Both the position numbers and the translations under genes were made by a program. Source: CALGFH01 sp036003705 (GTDB lineage: Bacteria > Actinomycetota > CALGFH01). Taken from it: DNA of 54,316 bases. Positions 48,912 through 54,316 of the stretch are shown piece by piece. Location: the NCBI GenBank assembly GCA_036003705.1, contig DASYSE010000055.1:1-54316 (forward strand), in the 5' to 3' direction. Each line of letters starts with the position of its first letter. The first letter of the stretch is position 1. Under the pieces are notes generated by a model, which searched no databases, was not told where the DNA came from, and saw nothing but the letters and a program-made list of their open reading frames with translations.

Positions 48912-50636
48912 TCACCGTGGCATGGGCGAAACGCCGGCTTCGGCCCTGGCCGGGAGGCCGTAGAGCACCAGCTCCTGGGAGCCCCAGCGGACCCGGGCCA
49001 GCAGCGAGATCGCCCCCCGCTGGGTGAGGGTCGGCACCCGGCCGGTCGGGTCGGCCGGGTCGCCCCCGACCAGCACGTGGGTGACGCCGAGGCGGCCGAC
49101 CGGATCGCGGACGTTGGCGTCGGCGCTCGGCCATGGGGTGAGCGCGGCCAGCCTGGTGTCGAACAGCAGGGTCGGCGCGTAGGCGCCGTAGACCACCGCG
49201 CCCTCGGGCAGCGACGCGGCCAGGACCCGCTGGCCGAGCTCGCGCGAACGGCCGCTGGCCAGCGCCCCGTCCAGGTAGACGGCCACCCCGGGGACGGCAA
49301 CGGCCAGGCCGAGCGCGACCCCGACCACGGTGGCCCGCCGGCGGCCGGCGGCCGCGGCCAGCTCGGCCAGGCCGAACCCGGCCAGCACCGCCAGCCCGGG
49401 CAGGGCCGGGACCACGTAGCGGTTGGGTGGGGTGTAGTGGTCGGGCAGGTAGTCGGCCACGGCCACGGCCAGCCACAGGCCGACCCCCCACAGCGCGGCC
49501 ATGACCAGCGCGTCCCTGGTCGCCGGGGCCAGCCGGGGCCAGCGGCGGGCCAGCGCGGCCAGCCCGAGCGCCGCCGCCAGCAACAGCGGCAGGCTGCGGA
49601 CCAGGGCCTGGTCGGACTCGGTCAGGTAGCGGCCGAGCCGGCCGGCCGCCGCCACCGGCCCGTCCAGGTAGTCGACGGTCGGCCAGATCCGCAGGGCGGT
49701 CCGGAACCGCTCCCAGTTGGGCACGGCCACGGCGGCCACCCAGGCCGCCCCGGCCAGCAGCATCGCCGCCAGACCGGCCAGGCCCATGGCCAGCGCCGCG
49801 CGGTCCCGGCGGAAGGCGGCCGCGACCAGCACCACGGCCAGCATCAGCATGCCCGGCAGCAGCGCGATCGCCTTGACCGAGACGGCGGCCGCGACCAGCA
49901 GGCCGAACCCGATCCCGGCGGCGGTCGACGGCCGCCAGGCCGCCCTGGCGGCGAGCACGAACGCGCCGGCCAGCAGCACCACCACGGTGGCCTCGACCAG
50001 GGCCAGCCGGCCATGCTCCAGCAGGAGGTTCGCCCCGCCCAGGGCGGTGGCGGCGAGCAGGGCGGCCCGGCGGCCGAGCGGCCCGGCCAGCCCGACCGCC
50101 AGCAGCAGCACCGCGCCGGCCACCGCGACCATGGAGAGGGCCCGCCCGGCGGCCAGGCTTGGCCCGGTGATGGTGAACAGCCCGGCGGCCAGCGCGCTGT
50201 AGGCACCGTTGGTGAGGCTGCGGTCGACGTCGCCGGTGGCGAAATGGCCGGCCAGGACCCGCTCGCGGGCGTTGCCCAGGTTGAAGCCCTCGTCGGTCCA
50301 GGGCGCGTTGCTGGAGGTCAGCCCGCCCGGCGGGTCGACCCCGGCGAACGGTGCCAGCAGCCACAGCACGGCCGCGGCCAGCAGCAGCCCGGCCATCGCC
50401 TGCCGCAGCGGGACCGCCGTGCGCTCCTCCCGATCCGCCGGGGCACCGCGTCGGGACAGCTCCGCGCCCGGCCGGGGCACCCCTCCGGAGGAGCTTCCCG
50501 ATCCACCGGGGGATCCCTTCGGAGGAGCTTCCCGATCCACCGGGACACCCCTGCGGGGTTCCCCGGACCCCGGGGGTACGACCCGTCCGGCCGGGCCTCG
50601 GGGGTACGACCCGTCCGGCGGGCGGGCGACGCTCAC
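48912..50636 (-). CDS. GT39/ArnT-like polytopic glycosyltransferase with repeat-encoded N-terminus
   Basis: 574 residues. From about residue 80 there are some 12 hydrophobic segments (MAGLLLAAAVLWLLAPFAGV first); the first outside loop has APWTDEGFNLGNARERVL, the D/E motif of GT39/GT83 enzymes, which use polyprenyl-phosphate sugars. A C-terminal soluble part (VYGAYAPTLLFDTRLA) follows. The first ~75 residues are Pro/Gly/Arg-rich and coded by the GC-rich repeat at 50425-50619; GTG at 50636 overlaps the thioesterase stop, so this N-terminus may be translated. A GTG or ATG near 50400, just before the first helix, is the alternative start. Confidence 0.8.
   Translation of the reverse strand: MSVARPPDGSYPRGPAGRVVPPGSGEPRRGVPVDREAPPKGSPGGSGSSSGGVPRPGAELSRRGAPADREERTAVPLRQAMAGLLLAAAVLWLLAPFAGVDPPGGLTSSNAPWTDEGFNLGNARERVLAGHFATGDVDRSLTNGAYSALAAGLFTITGPSLAAGRALSMVAVAGAVLLLAVGLAGPLGRRAALLAATALGGANLLLEHGRLALVEATVVVLLAGAFVLAARAAWRPSTAAGIGFGLLVAAAVSVKAIALLPGMLMLAVVLVAAAFRRDRAALAMGLAGLAAMLLAGAAWVAAVAVPNWERFRTALRIWPTVDYLDGPVAAAGRLGRYLTESDQALVRSLPLLLAAALGLAALARRWPRLAPATRDALVMAALWGVGLWLAVAVADYLPDHYTPPNRYVVPALPGLAVLAGFGLAELAAAAGRRRATVVGVALGLAVAVPGVAVYLDGALASGRSRELGQRVLAASLPEGAVVYGAYAPTLLFDTRLAALTPWPSADANVRDPVGRLGVTHVLVGGDPADPTGRVPTLTQRGAISLLARVRWGSQELVLYGLPARAEAGVSPMPR
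50425..50619 (-). repeat. modular GC-rich repeat, copy R4 (multi-unit)
   Basis: Read on the minus strand: two CCGGACGGGTCGTACCCCCG units, then GGGGTCCGGGGAACCCCGC, then three imperfect units of GG(T/A)G-CCCCGGTGGATCGGG-(A)AGCTCCTCC spaced 30-60 bases. Order and content match R1 at 16731, and the GGGGTCCGGGGAACC part matches R2 and R3. It codes the N-terminus of the membrane glycosyltransferase in the direction of transcription. Confidence 0.75.
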
Positions 50637-51226
50637 CCGTCGAGCTGGTCGCGCCGGCGGCGGATGGCTTCGGCCCTGGCCAGGCGGTGCTCGCGGCGGA
50701 TCTTGGCTTCGGCCTGGCGGTGGCGGTCCCTTGCGGTCTCCGGCACCAGGGCCGGCACCGGCCGCGGCTGCCCGCGCTCGTCGAGGGCCACGAACACCAG
50801 GTAGGCCGAGGAGGTATGGGTCCGCCGGCCGCTCAGGATCTCCTCGCTCTCCACCCGGACCCCGACCTCCAGCGAGGTCCGGCCGACGTCGTTCACCGAC
50901 GCGTGCACCAGCACCACGTCGCCAACATGCACCGGATGCATGAAGCTCATCTCGTCCAGCGACGCGGTCACCACCGGCCCCCCGGCGTGCCGGCTGGCCG
51001 CGATCCCCGCCGCCGTGTCGATCAGCTTCATGATCTCGCCGCCGTGGACGTTGCCCATGAAGTTGGCATGGGCCAGGTCCATGTGCTGGGACAGCGTCAC
51101 CCTCGAGGCGCTGGGCGCCCTGGGGGCAAGCTCACGGGCGGTCGCCGCCCTCGCCGCCTCCCGCACCTGCTCGCGCAACCCGGCAACCGGGCCTGCCTCG
51201 CCCTGACCTGTGTCGATGTCGCTCAC
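50633..51226 (-). CDS. acyl-CoA thioesterase (hotdog fold)
   Basis: 197 residues, YciA/ACOT-type. NFMGNVHGGEIMKLIDTAAG includes the HGG motif and catalytic Asp of hotdog thioesterases, then ASLDEMSFMHPVHVGDVVLV and the C-terminal AYLVFVALDERGQPRPVP. It hydrolyses acyl-CoAs in the cytosol. A charged C-terminal helix (~165-195) is an extension. ATG at 51226; its stop overlaps the next gene. Confidence 0.9.
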   Translation of the reverse strand: MSDIDTGQGEAGPVAGLREQVREAARAATARELAPRAPSASRVTLSQHMDLAHANFMGNVHGGEIMKLIDTAAGIAASRHAGGPVVTASLDEMSFMHPVHVGDVVLVHASVNDVGRTSLEVGVRVESEEILSGRRTHTSSAYLVFVALDERGQPRPVPALVPETARDRHRQAEAKIRREHRLARAEAIRRRRDQLDG

Positions 51227-51393
51227 CGTGCCGGCTTCTCCTTCTCTCGGACCCGGCCAACCAGAGGATAGCCCTCCTCAGCCCAGGCGAATCACGAACA
51301 GCGGACGGTCGCGGCCGGCAGCGTTCCTGGAGGCGGCGCGGCACAGCGCTTGCTCCTGGCCACTCCGCGCCGGCAGGCGCTTCGACAGCTGCG

Positions 51394-52788
51394 TTGCCTG
51401 CAGGCGGTTCGCCTGCCAGGGGAATCTCGCCGTTCACCAACGCCACCAGCCAGCACCGCACCGAGGTCGAGCCCGACACCTTCGCCTTCGGCCAGACGAT
51501 CGTCAGCGCTTTCCAGGTTGGGCGGTTCTTCGACGGCGGCGGGTCCGCCATCGGCTTTGCCACCTCCACCAACGCCGGCGCCACCTGGACCAGCGGGTTC
51601 CTGCCCGGCATCACCAAGTTCCAGGGCGGCGGCCCGTTCGACCGGGCCAGCGACCCCGCGGTCGCCTTTGATCCCAGGCGCAACGTCTGGCTGATCTCCT
51701 CGCTGGCGTTGTCGGAGAGCGGCGGAGTCCACGGCGCCGCCGTGGTCACCAGCCGGTCCACCAACGGCGGGCTCACCTGGAGCAACCCGGTGACCACCGC
51801 GACCGGTAGCAACCTGGACAAGAACTGGATCGTCTGCGACACCACCTCGACCAGCCCGTTCTTCGGGAACTGCTACACCCAGTTCGACAACAACGCGGCC
51901 GGCAACCGCATGAAGATGAGCAGGTCCACCAACGGCGGGCTCACCTGGGGACCGCCGCTGAACAGCGGGGACGCGGCCAGCGGCCTCGGCGGCCAGCCGG
52001 TGGTGCGCCCCAACGGCACCGTGCTCGTCCCCTTCCAGAGCTCGTCGGGCCAGATCCGCTCCTTCCGCTCCATCGACGGCGGCGTCAGCTGGCGGGCCAC
52101 GGTGCTGGTCTCCACCATCCAGGCCCACACCGTGGCGGGTGGGCTGCGGACCAGCCCGCTGCCCTCAGCCGAGATCGACGCGGCCGGCACCGTGTATGTG
52201 GTGTGGCAGGACTGCCGGTTCCGTTCCGGCTGCGCCGCCAACGACATCGTCATGAGCAAGTCCACCAGCGAGACGACCTGGGGGCCCGTGACCCGGATAC
52301 CGATCGATCCAACCTCGAGTACCGTGGACCACTTCATCCCCGGCGTCGGGGTGAACCGCGCCACCTCCGGCGCCGGCGCACGCATCGGGCTGACCTACTA
52401 CTTCTACCCCAACCGCGGCTGCACCGCGGCGACCTGCCAGCTGGACGTCGGCTTCATCTCCTCGGCCAACGGCGGCGCCAGCTGGAGCGCCGCGACTCAG
52501 CTGGCCGGGCCGATGATGCTCTCCTGGGTCGCCAACACCTCCCAGGGCCGCATGGTCGGCGACTACATCTCGACCTCGGTGCGGAACGGCGCCAACGCCT
52601 TCCCCGCTATCGCGGTCGCGCCCACCGCGCCCAGCGGCGGCATCTTCAACGAGGCCATGTACGTGCCCACCGGCGGGCTTGCGGTCACCGGCGGCGCCAG
52701 CCGGGCGGTCACCGGTCCGGTGCTGGCCCCAAGCCGCGCTGGTCGCCTGGCCGCCCCAGGACCCGGGTCGCCGAACACAGCCCGCTGA
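51394..52788 (+). CDS. BNR/Asp-box (sialidase-like propeller) protein, N-terminus unclear
   Basis: 464 residues from a TTG. At least five Asp-box units S-x-(N/D)-x-G-x-(T/S)-W: STNAGATW, STNGGLTW (twice), SIDGGVSW and SANGGASW, forming a six-bladed propeller of the sialidase/exo-alpha-sialidase superfamily. The Arg triad of true sialidases is not obvious, so sugar hydrolysis is not claimed. Such proteins are normally secreted, yet no signal peptide is in frame; upstream 51290-51390 has a hydrophobic-looking segment in another frame, which suggests a frameshift or lost 5' end. The Ala-Pro tail ends abruptly. Confidence 0.75.
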   Translation: MPAGGSPARGISPFTNATSQHRTEVEPDTFAFGQTIVSAFQVGRFFDGGGSAIGFATSTNAGATWTSGFLPGITKFQGGGPFDRASDPAVAFDPRRNVWLISSLALSESGGVHGAAVVTSRSTNGGLTWSNPVTTATGSNLDKNWIVCDTTSTSPFFGNCYTQFDNNAAGNRMKMSRSTNGGLTWGPPLNSGDAASGLGGQPVVRPNGTVLVPFQSSSGQIRSFRSIDGGVSWRATVLVSTIQAHTVAGGLRTSPLPSAEIDAAGTVYVVWQDCRFRSGCAANDIVMSKSTSETTWGPVTRIPIDPTSSTVDHFIPGVGVNRATSGAGARIGLTYYFYPNRGCTAATCQLDVGFISSANGGASWSAATQLAGPMMLSWVANTSQGRMVGDYISTSVRNGANAFPAIAVAPTAPSGGIFNEAMYVPTGGLAVTGGASRAVTGPVLAPSRAGRLAAPGPGSPNTAR

Positions 52789-52988
52789 GCCGAACGGACG
52801 TCGCCGGGCTCCGGCGTTCCGTGACTGCTGGTAGGGGTCGACCTCATTCGACCCCGAAGGCGGCGACCGACCTCGGCCTGTGAACGGCCCAGGACCCTGA
52901 GCCGGTCGAGCTGATCCAGGGCGGCACCGACGCCGGCCATCCGGCATGCCGGCGATTGTCCCGCTGCGCTCCATGAGCCACCACACCC

Positions 52989-53292
52989 AAGCTTGGCCTG
53001 GAGATCCTGAGCGAGAGTGAGGCCGCCATCGTGTTTCGGTGTGGCGGCGGGACGCAACTGGACGTGACCAAGAGCACCACGGGGACCGCGGACACCCAGA
53101 CGCAGGTATCGTGGCTGTCGAGGACGTGCGTGCCGAGGTTGCAGAGCTCCGGTCGCGCGGCGTCAAGGTGGAGGAGTACGACATGCCGGGGTTGAAGACT
53201 CAGGACGGCATCGTCGACCTCGGGTTCGCCTGGCGGCGTGGATCATCGACCCGGGCAAGAACGCGCTGGGCATCCTCCAGATCAAGCAGTGA
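52989..53292 (+). pseudogene. VOC (glyoxalase/dioxygenase) family gene, frameshifted
   Basis: LGLEILSESEAAIVFRCGGG, then QLDVTKSTTG in one frame; IVAVEDVRAEVAELRSRGVK and VEEYDMPGLKTQDGIVDLGF in another; AAWIIDPGKNALGILQIKQ and stop in a third. Together they match the second half of a VOC domain. Two frame changes and no start make it inactive. The rest of 52789-53316 shows no other gene. Confidence 0.65.
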
Positions 53293-53316
53293 GGGCGGCC
53301 ACCGCGGCTCTCCTTC

Positions 53317-54252
53317 TCAACGGACAAACTTGGACACGAGTTCGGCTGTCCGGTCGGGGTTGCCGAGCCAGGGCGCGTGACCCGCAGGCAGCACCTCGAG
53401 CTGGGCGTTGGGGAGCAGCTTGGCGGTCGCCTCGGCGACCTTGACCGCTCCGATGGGGTCGTGATCTCCCCATACCAACAGCGTCGGCACGGTGAGCTGC
53501 CGCAGCTCGTCCGGCTGCACCCGCAACGGACGTCGGAACCCGAAGGGCGAGATGGCCGCCCGGAGCTCGGCGAGGTTGACCTCGGAGACGACCGGGTCGT
53601 TGCCCGCCGCGACGAGCGCCTCGATCTGGTCCGGGTAGTTGATGATGGTGTCCTTCTCGCCCATCGAGGCCATCATCCGAGCGACCAGCTTCGGGCTGGG
53701 GTTGGTCAAGCGCTCCAGCAGCTCCCCGACTACGGGTGTGGCCATCACTCGCAACGGCGGCGGGACACGGGTGCCGGGCAACAGCGGGGCCGCGCCGAGC
53801 AGCACGAGCTGACGAACGCGATCGGGGCGGGCCAGGGCGTACCACAGGGCCCAGGTCCCACCCATCGAGTTGCCCGCAAGCGCGAGTGTGTCCAACTCCA
53901 GCTCGTCGAGAACCTCGTCCAGGAACTCGACTGCAGCGTCGCGGAAGCGCTCGCGGGGAACGCCGGCGGGGTCGCTCAGCCCGAACCCCGGCCGGTCAAC
54001 AGCGATCGCTCGCAATCCCTTGAGACGCTCCAGCAGGGGAAGAAGCACCAGCGAGGAGGTGCTGCTCCCATGGAGGAGCACGACGGGAGGGCCCTCGCCT
54101 GCCTCGATGACATGGACCCGCCGACCGGAGCCAACCTTGATGTCCCGGCCTTGCGCGGGCAACAGACGGAGGATGCGCGCGTGGACGGCCAAGACCTCGT
54201 CTGGATGCCCGAGCTCCGAACGACCAGTGCGAAGCAGCATCGACTGGATCAT
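53317..54252 (-). CDS. alpha/beta hydrolase
   Basis: 311 residues. The oxyanion HG motif is VVLLHGSSTSSLVLL, nucleophile Ser in LALAGNSMGGTWAL, acid Asp in LLVWGDHDPIGA and His in LPAGHAPWLGNPD, all in the right order. A helical cap (~160-235) lies between. It resembles haloalkane/carboxylic-ester hydrolases; substrate unknown. ATG at 54252 follows GGGAGAAAG. The last 64 bases of the window carry no further gene. Confidence 0.9.
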   Translation of the reverse strand: MIQSMLLRTGRSELGHPDEVLAVHARILRLLPAQGRDIKVGSGRRVHVIEAGEGPPVVLLHGSSTSSLVLLPLLERLKGLRAIAVDRPGFGLSDPAGVPRERFRDAAVEFLDEVLDELELDTLALAGNSMGGTWALWYALARPDRVRQLVLLGAAPLLPGTRVPPPLRVMATPVVGELLERLTNPSPKLVARMMASMGEKDTIINYPDQIEALVAAGNDPVVSEVNLAELRAAISPFGFRRPLRVQPDELRQLTVPTLLVWGDHDPIGAVKVAEATAKLLPNAQLEVLPAGHAPWLGNPDRTAELVSKFVR

Positions 54253-54316
54253 TGCTTTCTCCCTTCAATTCTTGACTTCGCACCGATGCCGACCTTGATC
54301 TCCGCGTTCAGGACCG

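Overview
The window is high-GC DNA with tightly packed genes, many GTG/TTG starts and 4-base start/stop overlaps. The gene content points to Actinomycetota: a TIGR03089 protein, two LytR-CpsA-Psr (LCP) proteins, DrrAB-type transporters and an actinobacterial-style purine catabolic operon. No rRNA or species marker is present, so I do not place it further.

Layout. (1) 1-5478, minus strand: a cell-surface polysaccharide export operon (SAM methyltransferase, GT4 glycosyltransferase, Wzm-like permease, Wzt-like ATPase, GT2 glycosyltransferase cut by the window edge). (2) 5741-6838: an LCP ligase whose 3' end runs into a 17-bp minisatellite. (3) 7036-22630, plus strand: a nearly complete purine-to-glycerate pathway. 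It has a DUF6986-like aldolase-fold protein, an IclR regulator, tartronate semialdehyde reductase, three-subunit xanthine dehydrogenase, uricase, a purine permease fused to an OHCU-decarboxylase domain, 8-oxoguanine/guanine deaminase, a separate OHCU decarboxylase, HIU hydrolase, glycerate kinase, allantoinase and allantoicase. (4) 22.7-25.7 kb: a mobile island with a decayed IS110 element, a 3' tRNA fragment, a two-gene nucleotidyltransferase module and another transposase scrap. (5) 25745-28361, minus strand: glyoxylate carboligase and hydroxypyruvate isomerase, which complete the glyoxylate branch. (6) 28.5-36.6 kb, minus strand: cell-wall genes (PGRP-type amidase, SpoIID-like protein, dTDP-rhamnose genes, YciI-like protein, second LCP protein). 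(7) 36.7-41.8 kb: a roughly 5.07-kb integrative element with a serine integrase, excisionase, GntR repressor and small genes, inserted in the 5' end of a TIGR03089 gene. (8) 41.7-54.3 kb: TIGR03089, a GT2-methyltransferase fusion, a regulator-DUF4097-DrrAB operon, two more envelope glycosyltransferase genes, a thioesterase, a BNR-repeat protein, remnants and an alpha/beta hydrolase.

How the genes work together. Purines enter by the permease. Guanine or 8-oxoguanine is deaminated, xanthine is oxidised to urate, and uricase, HIU hydrolase and OHCU decarboxylase yield allantoin. Allantoinase and allantoicase give ureidoglycolate and urea. Glyoxylate is condensed by Gcl, isomerised by Hyi or reduced by GlxR, and phosphorylated by GlxK. 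No recognisable ureidoglycolate lyase is present; the DUF6986-like protein is a candidate for an unassigned step. Four similar TCCGCA-type sites precede DUF6986, iclR, glxR and hyi, which suggests one IclR regulon spanning both strands.

The most unusual observations are: a transporter fused to a decarboxylase domain that seems to have lost two catalytic residues, next to an intact stand-alone copy; a modular GC-rich repeat found at four intra-operon gene junctions, always in the same orientation as transcription and twice extending a protein; 3'-terminal tandem duplications in three genes; and an integrative element whose attB and attP can be rebuilt from the sequence.
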